Shown in pieces: positions 1-8,179 of a stretch of DNA of 64,000 nucleotides (the stretch's first letter is position 1; each line of letters begins with the position of its first letter). The notes beneath the pieces were generated by a model. That model did not search any database, was not told the origin of the DNA, and worked only from the letters and a program-made list of their open reading frames with translations. The translations under genes and the position numbers were made by a program. Source of the DNA: Shimwellia blattae DSM 4481 = NBRC 105725 (GTDB lineage Bacteria; Pseudomonadota; Gammaproteobacteria; Enterobacterales; Enterobacteriaceae); the NCBI RefSeq assembly GCF_000262305.1, contig NC_017910.1:2170001-2234000 (forward strand), read 5' to 3'.

Positions 1-2
1 TC

Positions 3-248
3 AATTACATTCCCGGAAAAGCCATCAGCCCGCAGATGCTGGGCCAGTTGCAAAGCGGTGATTATGTCGGCGTGTACTCGCCACTTGCAGGCCTGGACGT
101 TTCCCATGTGGGTATCGTTATCCACTATGACGGGCAGATATGGTTCAGAAACGCCTCCTCGCTGGACGCAAACAGAAGCGTGGTGGATTCGCCGTTCCTG
201 GAATATATGCGCGCGAAACCGGGTATCGTCGTGCTGCGGGCGGAGTAA
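3..248 (+). CDS. DUF1460 family protein, C-terminal fragment cut by window edge
   Basis: This frame is open from the first bases of the window and ends at a TAA after residues ending VVLRAE. The fragment contains the pattern GLDVSHVGIVIHYDG followed by FRNASS and VVDSPFLEY, which I recognise as the C-terminal part of the DUF1460 family (amidase-like, NlpC/P60-related fold). The His of SHVG is the likely catalytic histidine. The start, the catalytic Cys and any signal peptide lie outside the window. It is convergent with the DJ-1 gene and shares a bidirectional terminator with it. Function is inferred from family only. Confidence 0.65.
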   Translation, partial: NYIPGKAISPQMLGQLQSGDYVGVYSPLAGLDVSHVGIVIHYDGQIWFRNASSLDANRSVVDSPFLEYMRAKPGIVVLRAE

Positions 249-252
249 ACAA

Positions 253-280
253 AAAAATCCACGCAATCGCGTGGATTTTT
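253..280. terminator. Bidirectional intrinsic terminator
   Basis: A 12-bp perfect stem (253-264 with 269-280, loop AATC) has an A-run on one side and a T-run on the other. It lies between the convergent DUF1460 and DJ-1 genes and can serve both strands. Confidence 0.85.
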
Positions 281-292
281 CTGAGTTACCGG

Positions 293-850
293 TTACCAGG
301 GGTAGTAAATATGCTCCGCCTGTTCACGTGCTGGCCCGTCGTCGCCGGTCAGGCGTGCCGCCACCGTAAACGCAAAATCAAATACCCGGCCAAGCCCCCG
401 GCCGCTGATAAGATTCCTGTCCTCCACCACGTGGGCATCCACATACACCCCGTCTGTCACCTGCTGCCAGAGATCGCCGGAGCAGACATAACGCCGCCCG
501 TTCAGAAGCCCGTTGCCGCCCAGTACCCGTGCTGCCGCCGAGCAGATCGGGCAGATCAGCCGCTGCTGCCCGTCGTGGCGGCGCACAAACTCAATCACCT
601 GCCCGTTACGGGCCAGGTTCATGCTGCCTTCCGGCCCGCCGGGCAGGATCAGGGCGTCAAACGTCAGATCCAGGCTTTCGGCGAGTGTTGCGTCTGCCAG
701 TACCGGGATCCCGTGATAGCTGGTGACCTCACGCGTACCGGCGCAGGAGAGGGTCTGCACCCGGATATCCAGACGCCGTAAAATATCGATAACCACCATG
801 GCCTCCCCCTCTTCAAACCCCGGGGCGAGCAGAACGGCTGCCGTTTTCAT
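293..850 (-). CDS. DJ-1/PfpI family protein
   Basis: The product is 185 aa, about the usual length for single-domain DJ-1/PfpI proteins. It has APGFEEGEA near residues 10-18, where the Glu conserved near the nucleophile is expected, ALILPGG near 65-72, and CPICSAAARVL near 95-105 with Cys at the nucleophile elbow. In the YajL/DJ-1 subgroup the elbow reads AICAAP, so this one differs (PICSAA). The ATG at 850 is preceded by AAGGAG at good spacing; a GTG two codons upstream is less likely. Members act as glyoxalases, deglycases or chaperones, and the sequence alone does not say which. It lies 20 bp downstream of the GH88 gene on the same strand and may be read through from that operon. Confidence 0.8.
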   Translation of the reverse strand: MKTAAVLLAPGFEEGEAMVVIDILRRLDIRVQTLSCAGTREVTSYHGIPVLADATLAESLDLTFDALILPGGPEGSMNLARNGQVIEFVRRHDGQQRLICPICSAAARVLGGNGLLNGRRYVCSGDLWQQVTDGVYVDAHVVEDRNLISGRGLGRVFDFAFTVAARLTGDDGPAREQAEHIYYPW

Positions 851-870
851 AAACACTCCTTAGCGTGAGA

Positions 871-2061
871 TTACCAGTAGGGGAACCAGGTCTGGCGCAG
901 GCGCGTCAGCGCCTCCAGATAGAAGTAGTCACCCCAGCTACAGCACTGATCCACACCCTTACCGCTGGCCATGTGGTATACCGAGTGCTGCAGCAGCCCT
1001 TCGGTCGGGTCGTCATCCTTCGCCAGATAGTTATCCGTCAGCGAGCTGACAATCCGCAGCGCCATCTCCTCATAGTGCGCCCGGTGCGGATCCAGGGCCG
1101 GCAGCGCGTTCACCAGCTCCAGCAGGCCACAGGCGGCAATGGCCGCAGCGGAGCTGTCGCGCACGGCATCGGTGCCCAGCAGCGCCAGATCCCAGTGGCA
1201 CACGTCATCCTCGGGCAGACGGTTGAGGAAATAGTGCGCCAGGCTGCGCGACAGCTCCACCAGGGATTTGTCCCCGGTATAGCGGTAGCTGAGCAGGAAA
1301 CCATAGATCCCCCAGGCCTGCCCGCGGGACCAGCAGGAGGTATCGCTATACCCCTGGTGGGTATTACCAAAGCGCGGCTCGCCGGTCGTGATGTCCATAT
1401 AATAGGTGTGGTATGTGGAGGCATCCGGCCGCACGATATACTTCGCCGCCTGCTGCACATGGGCAACCGCCGCCTGCCGGTAACGCACATCGCCGGTCTG
1501 TTCGCTGGCCCAGTAGAGCAGCGGCAGGTTCATATTGCAGTCGATAATCATGCGCCCCTGCTGCTCAGGATCGTTTAAATCCCCCCAGGCCTGGATAATG
1601 CCCGCCACCGGGTTAAAGCGCTCCATCAGTTGATCCGCCGCCTGCAGGGCAGAGTTGCGGGCTTCCTGGTTGCCGGTCAGCCGCCAGGCGTTAACGCAGG
1701 AGAGCGTATACAGAAAGCCGAGATCGTGATTCGCGGTATCAATGCGCCGGGTAATGCGCCGGGCAAACGACGGCAGATAACGCTCGGCAGCGGCCCGGTA
1801 TTTATCATCACCGGTCATCTCCCAGGCCAGCCACAGCTGACCGGGCCAGAAGCTGGTGGTCCACTCTACGTTATCGGTACGGGGCCAGACACCGTTTTCA
1901 CAGGCCTCCCCCGGGAACTTATCGCCAAACGCCACGATATTTTTATCCAGCTTACGGGTCACCCGCGCCAGGGCTTCGTCAAGTTTCTGGCGCACTGCCA
2001 GCCGGTCTGTCTGGTATAACTCAACAGGGCGAAGGGCTTCGGTAATTACTGCACTGGTCAT
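871..2061 (-). CDS. GH88 unsaturated glucuronyl hydrolase
   Basis: A 396-aa protein without a signal peptide, predicted cytoplasmic. It resembles unsaturated glucuronyl hydrolase (UGL, GH88): a W-rich N-terminal part (TDNVEWTTSFWPGQLWLA), NHDLGFLYTLS with one catalytic Asp, IIQAWGDL, IIDCNMNLPLL with the second Asp, SYHTYYMD, GNTHQGYSD, WSRGQAWGIYGF and WGDYFYLEAL near the C-terminus. UGLs remove the 4,5-unsaturated uronic acid from disaccharides made by polysaccharide lyases. The start at 2061 is chosen because AGGAGTTGTT precedes it; an upstream in-frame extension would overlap the symporter gene and lacks similarity. It lies 13 bp downstream of the symporter gene, so a co-transcribed import-and-hydrolyse unit is likely. 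GH105 is a less likely alternative. Confidence 0.88.
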   Translation of the reverse strand: MTSAVITEALRPVELYQTDRLAVRQKLDEALARVTRKLDKNIVAFGDKFPGEACENGVWPRTDNVEWTTSFWPGQLWLAWEMTGDDKYRAAAERYLPSFARRITRRIDTANHDLGFLYTLSCVNAWRLTGNQEARNSALQAADQLMERFNPVAGIIQAWGDLNDPEQQGRMIIDCNMNLPLLYWASEQTGDVRYRQAAVAHVQQAAKYIVRPDASTYHTYYMDITTGEPRFGNTHQGYSDTSCWSRGQAWGIYGFLLSYRYTGDKSLVELSRSLAHYFLNRLPEDDVCHWDLALLGTDAVRDSSAAAIAACGLLELVNALPALDPHRAHYEEMALRIVSSLTDNYLAKDDDPTEGLLQHSVYHMASGKGVDQCCSWGDYFYLEALTRLRQTWFPYW

Positions 2062-2074
2062 AACAACTCCTGAA

Positions 2075-3355
2075 TTATTGTCTGGCCGGTTCAACCGGGG
2101 TGGTATCCCGCACCGGGGAAAATGCATCTGACTCGTCACGGGTAGCTTTACAGCGCGACAAGGTAAAAGCGGAAATCAGCGTAAATAACAGGGCACAGCA
2201 GCCCATCAGCAAATAGGTATGTTCGAAGCCGATTTTGTCGTAGAGGTAACCCGCAGGCGGCGCCACCACAATGGAGCCCACATAGATCATCGCCTGGTAG
2301 CCCAGCAAATACATGGTGGCGTTTACGCGCTTATCGAAATGCTCGGCAATATATTTGAAGACCGAAATCAGCAGCAGGGCTATCTCTACCCCGTACAGCG
2401 GCTTGATAATGGAGATCATCACCGGGTCGCTGGTCAGCCCGCAGGCAATCAGCCGCGCCCCCACCACACAGCCGCACAGCAGCAGGCCGCGTTTGGCCCC
2501 ATAGCGGTTAACCAGCCAGGGCACTGACATCATCATCAGAAATTCCATGCCCGACTGAACCGTGCTCAGGTAGCCATACCAGGCATTGCCCTGCTCGGTC
2601 GTGGAGAAAAACGACACGAAGTAGCGCGGGAACTGCTGCTCGGCGATAAACATCATCCATGCCACCCCGGCCACATACAGGCTGAACATCCAGAACTTGC
2701 GGTTTTTCAGCAGCATAATCACGTCCGCGAAGATGATTTTATCGTCAGAAATCACGTCGTTATTACGCAACTGCACAGCGCCAATTTTCAGGCTGATTAA
2801 CACCCCCAGCATCAGCAGTGAGGTCACGCTGCTGAGCACGAAATTAGCCATCGGGGTCAGGTTAAACAGAACCCCGGAAATGGACGCCGCCGCCGCCCAG
2901 CCCAGGGAGCCCCACATACGAATGCGGCCAAATTCCAGCCCGTACAGGCGGCTGAAGCGATCCGTATAGGACTCCGCCCCTGCCACCCCGGCATACCATC
3001 CCAGGCTCAGATACATCGCGCCGATAATAATGCCCGCCATGGCGTAACTCTGCAGCAGCGGCTGGTAGACAAAGATAAAAAACGGCGCCATCAGAGCCGA
3101 AACCGCGCACACAAAATAGAGCAGCCATTTGCTCATCCCTATTTTGTCCATGATGTAGCCATACACCGGCTTTAAGATCACCGCGAACACGCCGTTGATC
3201 GCAAACACGCTGCCGATGGTCATGCTGTCCAGCCCCACTTTCTGGCTGAGCCACAGGGCATACAGCCCAAAACTGGATGACCAGGTGAAGAAATAAAGGA
3301 AAATAAACAGGCTCATTTTGTACTGTGCGCCACGCACAGAGGATGACGCATTCAT
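2075..3355 (-). CDS. MFS oligosaccharide:H+ symporter, LacY-type
   Basis: A 426-aa membrane protein with about twelve hydrophobic segments and the opening LFIFLYFFTWSSSFGLYALWL, typical of the oligosaccharide:H+ symporter branch of MFS (LacY, RafB, CscB). The central loop near residues 190-215 is charged. The start codon overlaps the stop of the DUF2264 frame by four bases (ATGA), pointing to translational coupling. Given the GH88 gene directly downstream, the substrate is probably an unsaturated uronic-acid disaccharide or a related oligosaccharide; that is inferred from context, not from binding residues. Confidence 0.85.
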   Translation of the reverse strand: MNASSSVRGAQYKMSLFIFLYFFTWSSSFGLYALWLSQKVGLDSMTIGSVFAINGVFAVILKPVYGYIMDKIGMSKWLLYFVCAVSALMAPFFIFVYQPLLQSYAMAGIIIGAMYLSLGWYAGVAGAESYTDRFSRLYGLEFGRIRMWGSLGWAAAASISGVLFNLTPMANFVLSSVTSLLMLGVLISLKIGAVQLRNNDVISDDKIIFADVIMLLKNRKFWMFSLYVAGVAWMMFIAEQQFPRYFVSFFSTTEQGNAWYGYLSTVQSGMEFLMMMSVPWLVNRYGAKRGLLLCGCVVGARLIACGLTSDPVMISIIKPLYGVEIALLLISVFKYIAEHFDKRVNATMYLLGYQAMIYVGSIVVAPPAGYLYDKIGFEHTYLLMGCCALLFTLISAFTLSRCKATRDESDAFSPVRDTTPVEPARQ

Positions 3356-5189
3356 GGGCAGATCTCCGGCAATAAGCTGAGTGATTTTTCAGTACCATCC
3401 ACCAGGATGCGGATGCGCATATCATCAATAACCACCTGCGGGCAGTGCCCGGGGGCAAAGTCTGCGGTGTCGCCCGCCCAGACCGCGCTGACTAAAACAT
3501 GCGCCCCCGGCGTAAGCTCACCACGCAGCACCGGCACAACGGCCCGCCCGGCAAACATCAGGTTGCTGTTCGGCGGCGTGAGTACCCTCTCGCCGGTACG
3601 GGGGGTGTCGCTCAGGCAAATAATGGTCGACAGGTCCGTGTCGCTGTTCAGCCGGCAGCCCCCTGGCTGGTCGGGGGTTTGCAGCTGCGGCTGGTAAAGC
3701 AGGCTAAATCCCCCTCTGCCGTATCCAGATGGCGGGCGCTCTCAATGCGGTGAACGCGCACCTGCCAGGTGCCCAGCACCAGCAGCCAGGTATCGATCAC
3801 CACGTCATGCCACGGCCGCCAGCGGCTGTAGATAGTCTCGTCTGAGGTCACCACCTGTTCACAGTCCCGGCGCCCACGCCAGTAGTTGTCTTTTTCTGCC
3901 AGCAGCAGTGTGGAATCCACCGCCGCGTGGGCCAGGCCGTAGCGCCCGCGCTCACAGGTGAAGCCATAGCGGCTGGAATAGGCAAACTTGCAGTATTTCG
4001 CCTCGGTATTGACGAAGTTATTCAGCTCCAGCTGGCCTGATGTCAGCATCCATAAATGGCCGGGCTGATGGACCAGGATCTGATCTGCCAGGGGGATACT
4101 GTGGTGATCCGCAAGGGTCGGCAGCGGCAGTTCGGTGGCCTGCCAGAACGGGTCATCCTCTGCCAGTGCCAGCACCAGCATGGTTTTCAGACCCCAGTAC
4201 GGAGAGCCTGGCCCGTTATAATCTTCCGCCATCACCAGGTTCGGGTAGCTGTAGCCGACACTTAAAATGCCATCCCGGTCAAAGATCGGCTGTGCCAGCC
4301 ACCAGCGCAGGTGGCGCAGTACCAGGCCTTTCACCACCCCGGGGGAGAACACCTCCAGCCCGGAAAAGGCCACTGCACTCCAGAAAGCGGCCTGGGCAAA
4401 GCGGTAGGTCAGGCTGCGGCCAAAAGGAATGGCTGAGCCGTCATCAGCAAAGAAATGGATAAAATCCGTGGCAAATTGCGCAGACCGCTGGCGCAACAGG
4501 GCACAGCGGGTGGGATCCACATCCGCCATCAGGCGGGCGTAAATCAGCCCGTAGAAATGGAACCCCATGGAAATGTAGTAATCGCGGGGCCGTCCCGGGC
4601 CGTCTGAATACCAGCCATCCCCCAGGTAATAGTGCTCCATGGCGGCAAAGTGGCGCTCCAGCGCCTCACGGTTAACCGGCATCCCCGCATGGTGGAAACC
4701 CACCTGCACCAGGATCGGGAAAAAGTGCCAGTTATTATCCGGTATGGCCTGATCCTCACTCTGTTTTAACCAGCGCCAGAGGTTCTCCTGTTCACCCGGC
4801 GTAAAGTGAGCCAGCACCTTATCACCGGCCAGGGATAGCAGCAGGCCAAAGGCGGCCATTTCCACAATCTGCTGATCATAAGGCACCACCTCGCCCCAGT
4901 AGTCCGCATGTTGCGGATCGGTGCCGTGTTTAATGGCCTGCAGGTAAAACGCAAACTGCGGTGGCTCGTCCCCGCCAGCCAGCAGCGGCGTGGCGCCCCA
5001 TAACAGACGGGAGAAGGTTTCCATTGCCGCCACATGTTGCCCGTAGTGGGCAGTAAAATTACCGAGATCAATCCGGCTAACATTATTTTTAAAATAAGGG
5101 GTTACCGCATTAAGCATCTCGCTGACCAGTTCCCGGAGATCGTTTCGGGTACGTAGCGGATTTACTAAATCAATGTTTTCAGGTTGCAC
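3352..5189 (-). pseudogene. DUF2264 protein gene interrupted by a one-base frameshift
   Basis: The first frame runs from a GTG at 5189 (GGGAGGACCTT upstream) to a stop at 3648 and gives 513 aa of DUF2264-type sequence rich in W and Y (GHHxGMP-like FHHAGMP, GDGWYSDGPGRPRDYY, YNGPGSPYWGLK). The family is usually about 600 aa or more. Coding continues without break in a second frame from about 3663 to a stop at 3352, whose last bases overlap the symporter start as ATGA. Adding one G to the G5 run at 3659-3663 (minus-strand reading) joins the frames into about 612 residues. This is a real inactivating mutation, phase variation in a homopolymer, or a sequencing error. The family is often found beside uronate or rhamnogalacturonan genes; its reaction is not established. 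Confidence 0.8.
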
Positions 5190-5298
5190 AAGGTCCTCCC
5201 GTCAGAATACGAGAACAGATAAGTGATTGTTATTTATGATTTATAGTAATAACGATGCTCTACGGGACATAGAGTATCCGCTTTTATTCTGCAGGCTG

Positions 5299-5314
5299 AG
5301 TGAGCAAACTCACA
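5299..5314. promoter_or_regulatory. CRP-like site in the divergent uronate-locus promoter region
   Basis: AGTGAGCAAACTCACA fits the CRP consensus TGTGA-N6-TCACA at 9 of 10 fixed positions. It lies in the 234-bp gap between the DUF2264 operon (start 5189) and the AraC-type gene (start 5424), about 110 bp from each start, as expected for a catabolite-controlled sugar locus. The AraC-type protein probably binds in the same gap, but I could not define its repeats. Confidence 0.55.
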
Positions 5315-5423
5315 AATTTAAACCGCTATTTCATTTCGCTGCTGTTTTTGCGTGTCAGGCATGGGTAAATTACAAACCATGGCGTAAAAATTTAAAATTA
5401 TTGCACTCCCTGAGGAGCAAAGC

Positions 5424-6305
5424 ATGATGAGCACACCGCAATTACTGGAACGCATCACCCTGGATAAACGGACCATGTCGTTTAACCGTATGCGTACCAC
5501 CAGCGCCATTTATTACCACTGGCACCAGTGTGTCGAGCTGCTGTATATCTCCAGCGGTTACGGCATTGTGGTGGTGGATAATCAGCACTATACCGCCCGC
5601 CCGGGGCGGTTATTTGTCTTCCCGCCCTTCCGGCTGCACAAAGTGCATGTTGACCATAATGAAAAAAACCCTTACCACCGCACCACCATGCATATTGAAC
5701 AGCCGGAAGTTGAACACGCCCTGCGCGACTTCCCGCGCCATCAGGCCCGGTTTTCCGCCCTTGCCGCCAGCCATCTTCCGGCCCAGGTGTATGATTTAAG
5801 CGAGCATGGCCCGTTTATGGAGCGGATCCTGAGCCAGTTTGCCGACCGGGAGCACAGGGAGGATATTCCCGCCAGTGAAGTGGCCTTTCTGGTGATGCAG
5901 ATTATGGCGTTTTTACCCGATCAGCCGGAGCCCGGCCTCCCGCCCCAGCGCAGCGTGGCCTCGCGGATAATGAACTGGATAGAAGAGCACTACACCCGCA
6001 AATTCTCGCTGGATGACCTGTCTGCGGCATTAGGGTTGTCGCGCAGCTACACGTCGCGGGTCTTCCGCCAGCAAACCGGCGGCGGTATCCATGAATATTT
6101 GCTGACCCGGCGGATAAAACGCAGCTGCGAGCTGCTGCGCACCAGCGGCGACAATATCGATGAGATAGCACTGGCGGTCGGTTTCAGTGAAGCCACCTAT
6201 TTTATTACCTGCTTTCGCAAAATAATGGGAATGACGCCGCTGCAATATCGCAAAGCCACCCGGGAACAGGGTACTCATCAGGCGGCGGACCAGGCCGACA
6301 GATAA
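5424..6305 (+). CDS. AraC-family transcriptional regulator
   Basis: A 293-aa regulator. The N-terminal half is a cupin-like sensor (HWHQCVELLYISSG, residues 35-50; a PGRLFVFPPF turn near 65). The C-terminal 100 residues form a double helix-turn-helix of the AraC type (FSLDDLSAALGLSRSYTSRVF and IDEIALAVGFSEATYFITCFRK), followed by G-MTPLQYR. GAGGAG sits six bases before the ATG at 5424; a second ATG follows at once. It is divergent from the uronate operon and is the obvious local activator, probably responding to an uronic-acid oligosaccharide. The link to that operon is positional. Confidence 0.9.
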   Translation: MMSTPQLLERITLDKRTMSFNRMRTTSAIYYHWHQCVELLYISSGYGIVVVDNQHYTARPGRLFVFPPFRLHKVHVDHNEKNPYHRTTMHIEQPEVEHALRDFPRHQARFSALAASHLPAQVYDLSEHGPFMERILSQFADREHREDIPASEVAFLVMQIMAFLPDQPEPGLPPQRSVASRIMNWIEEHYTRKFSLDDLSAALGLSRSYTSRVFRQQTGGGIHEYLLTRRIKRSCELLRTSGDNIDEIALAVGFSEATYFITCFRKIMGMTPLQYRKATREQGTHQAADQADR

Positions 6306-6716
6306 TCACGCCGGCAATAAGTTAGTAATCCTCATAAATATCACCCGTTCCACCCCTTCCCCCGGGTTTTTCGGGGGATAAAAACCCCCTGCTGCCTGCG
6401 GCCCCTTTTCATCTTATCGCCCGGGTAAATACCCCGCTTTTACGCAAAATGACGTATTACTAATACTAAAATCGCAGAAATACGCTGAAAATTTAGCCAA
6501 AAACAGGCATTGCAATCGGTTGCGCGCGCATAAGATAAAAACGTCATTTACTGTGACGAATGCCGGATAATATAAAAATAAAACATTATTTTACTTTTAT
6601 GCTATTTTTTAAATACCGCCCCTTAACTGTTATTTTTTCAATTAGTTTTCTGATCTGCGATATTGATAAACTATGTCTGTGCGGGGCAAGTGGCTCCGGA
6701 TATGGCGGAGGAAAGA
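6306..6716. other. Gene-free AT-rich stretch
   Basis: No convincing gene. Near 6355-6380 a GC dyad (CCCCCG...CGGGGG around GTTTTT) could end AraC-gene transcription. From about 6440 the composition becomes AT-rich and probably holds the promoter of the DUF1398 gene. A 63-codon frame at 6560-6751 has no ribosome site or family resemblance and is not called. Confidence 0.5.
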
Positions 6717-7121
6717 ATGGAATTGCACGCAATGCTCAATCGTTTTTTTGAACAGGTCAGAAGCAATGCTGATTTTCCTTCTTTTATCACCGAGCTTCGG
6801 CGCAATGATATCTCTTACTACATCTATTTTGTCGCCACCGGCAACGTTAAAATAGTCACCACATCCGATACCTATATGTCGGTAAAAACCCACCGCGGGC
6901 TGATAAAGATCAACCAGGCCGCCTGCTCACGGCTGGTAAGGATTGTCTCCCGGCGCCATTTCTCAGGTAAAACAACCTACGATCAATACTGTAAAGAGCT
7001 TGCCAAAGCCGGGGTCTTTAAATGGGTGGTGGATGTGAATGAGCAGATGCGTCATTACTGGTCAAAGGACAATCAGCTACTGCACTCAGAGCAGATAATC
7101 ATGTCCCGCCCGGGCGAATAG
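6717..7121 (+). CDS. DUF1398 family protein
   Basis: A 134-aa cytoplasmic protein. The pattern DFPSFITELRRNDISYY at residues 19-35 and the end AGVFKWVVDVNEQMRHYW match DUF1398 (YbcV-like, described as phage-associated proteins of unknown function). ATG at 6717 is chosen because GGAGG lies six bases upstream; in-frame ATGs further up lack such a site. It stands alone between an AT-rich gap and a terminator at 7205-7237. The AT-rich leader and family suggest acquired DNA. The function is unknown. Confidence 0.65.
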   Translation: MELHAMLNRFFEQVRSNADFPSFITELRRNDISYYIYFVATGNVKIVTTSDTYMSVKTHRGLIKINQAACSRLVRIVSRRHFSGKTTYDQYCKELAKAGVFKWVVDVNEQMRHYWSKDNQLLHSEQIIMSRPGE

Positions 7122-7204
7122 CTCAAAATGTTCATCGTGTGAAATAGTAACCATATAAACTATATCCCGTAGATACAATGTCTGCATCACTGAGAGATAT
7201 GTTT

Positions 7205-7237
7205 TTTTTCTACCCGGGGCTCCCGGGTATTTTTTTA
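7205..7237. terminator. Bidirectional intrinsic terminator
   Basis: ACCCGGG-GCT-CCCGGGT (7212-7218 with 7222-7228) has a T-run downstream on the plus strand and an eight-T run on the other side (A-run when read from the minus strand). It separates the DUF1398 gene from the convergent winged-helix gene. Confidence 0.8.
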
Positions 7238-7251
7238 TCTGCGCTCTGCCC

Positions 7252-7464
7252 TTATCCCCGCCGGGTACAGCGGCGAAACTGCATCCCCTGCCCGTCTTTA
7301 TTATCCGCAAGGCTCGCCAGCTCCAGCTGGGTCAGGATCAGCTGGCAACGGGCCGGGCTGAACCCGGTAGCGCGCGCAATATCATCAATATGGGTCCATT
7401 TCCTGGCATGCAGAAAGCCAAGGACGGCCGTAGCAACATCAGTCATTCCCTGCTCGTTGAACAT
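7252..7464 (-). CDS. Small winged-helix DNA-binding protein
   Basis: A 70-aa basic protein. Residues 8-55 read as a winged helix-turn-helix (VATAVLGFLHARKWTHIDD, IARATGFSPARCQLILTQLELASLA), like single-domain FaeA/FeoC-type or MarR-like modules. AAGGAGGATGAG before the ATG at 7464 is a strong ribosome site, which supports this short gene. It ends in CTRRG, with one Cys. It lies 100 bp downstream of the MCE operon on the same strand. I do not recognise a specific gene; a role as a local regulator is a guess. Confidence 0.6.
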   Translation of the reverse strand: MFNEQGMTDVATAVLGFLHARKWTHIDDIARATGFSPARCQLILTQLELASLADNKDGQGMQFRRCTRRG

Positions 7465-7564
7465 CTCATCCTCCTTCTGGTGGTCAGTTAATCATCGCGG
7501 GCGTGGCGCAATAACATATGGCACAAAAATCAGCTGCCTGCCATGGGATAGATACCCGGATATC

Positions 7565-8179
7565 TCACTGGCCGGAAAGCTGCGGCTGCAGCCAGCGGCC
7601 GGTCTCTGCCGCCAGTTGCCCGCTGGCCTCAGCAAATGCGCGCACCGCCCCCGCTGTGCCGCTCCCGGCGGCAATGGGCCGGGTAATGATAAAACGGCGG
7701 CTGGCGAGCAGACTCCCGCTCTTCGCCTCGCTCAGATACAGCCAGATATCAATCTTTACCCGGCCCGGGGTTTGCGAATAGTCGCCTTCAAAAACCGCCA
7801 GCTGGCCGGACAGCCGGAACTGTGCCGGCAGGCGCTGCTCATCGGTTATCACCGTGCCGCTACAGTGCTGGCTTTGCAGTGCCTGCGCCAGCGCATCACG
7901 CAACAGTAACGGCGCGCGATCCTGCCAGCGGGCACCCTGATACACCATCAGTTCATGCTGTTCATTGCGTACCGCTATCCGGTCGCTGTCCAGAAAATGG
8001 CTGGTGCGCGGCGCGGTCACTTTTAAGGTGGTGCCGGGCTGCGGCTGCAGGCACAACGCCTGAGTGTCGCTGACAGCCAGCCCGTAACGCTGTACCGGCG
8101 GTGGCTGTTTGACCAGGGTGCATCCTGCCAGCGCCAGCATACTCAGCGCGGTAAGCGATCGGTACAGGGGGCCTTTCAT
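7565..8179 (-). CDS. PqiC-like outer-membrane lipoprotein of the MCE operon
   Basis: A 204-aa protein with a lipoprotein signal (hydrophobic stretch then LAGC at residues 17-20), so it is lipidated at Cys20. The rest resembles the ABC-type transport auxiliary lipoprotein family (PqiC): RTSHFLDSDRIAVR, then QDRAPLLLRDAL, then a beta-rich part ending in the alpha-helical QLAAETGRW. Its ATG overlaps the stop of the MlaD-type gene by four bases. In known MCE systems such lipoproteins are the outer-membrane partner of the MCE ring that moves phospholipids across the periplasm. Confidence 0.85.
   Translation of the reverse strand: MKGPLYRSLTALSMLALAGCTLVKQPPPVQRYGLAVSDTQALCLQPQPGTTLKVTAPRTSHFLDSDRIAVRNEQHELMVYQGARWQDRAPLLLRDALAQALQSQHCSGTVITDEQRLPAQFRLSGQLAVFEGDYSQTPGRVKIDIWLYLSEAKSGSLLASRRFIITRPIAAGSGTAGAVRAFAEASGQLAAETGRWLQPQLSGQ

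Noticed and set aside
140..781. A 213-codon plus-strand frame across the DUF1460/DJ-1 junction
   Set aside because: It crosses the terminator and runs antisense to a convincing DJ-1 gene; the composition is that of a shadow frame.
5227..5427. A 66-codon plus-strand frame in the AraC/uronate gap
   Set aside because: No ribosome site or similarity. It covers the CRP-like site and the promoters and overlaps the AraC start.
6560..6751. A 63-codon hydrophobic frame before the DUF1398 gene
   Set aside because: No ribosome site, overlaps the DUF1398 gene, and AT-rich DNA easily gives hydrophobic codons by chance.
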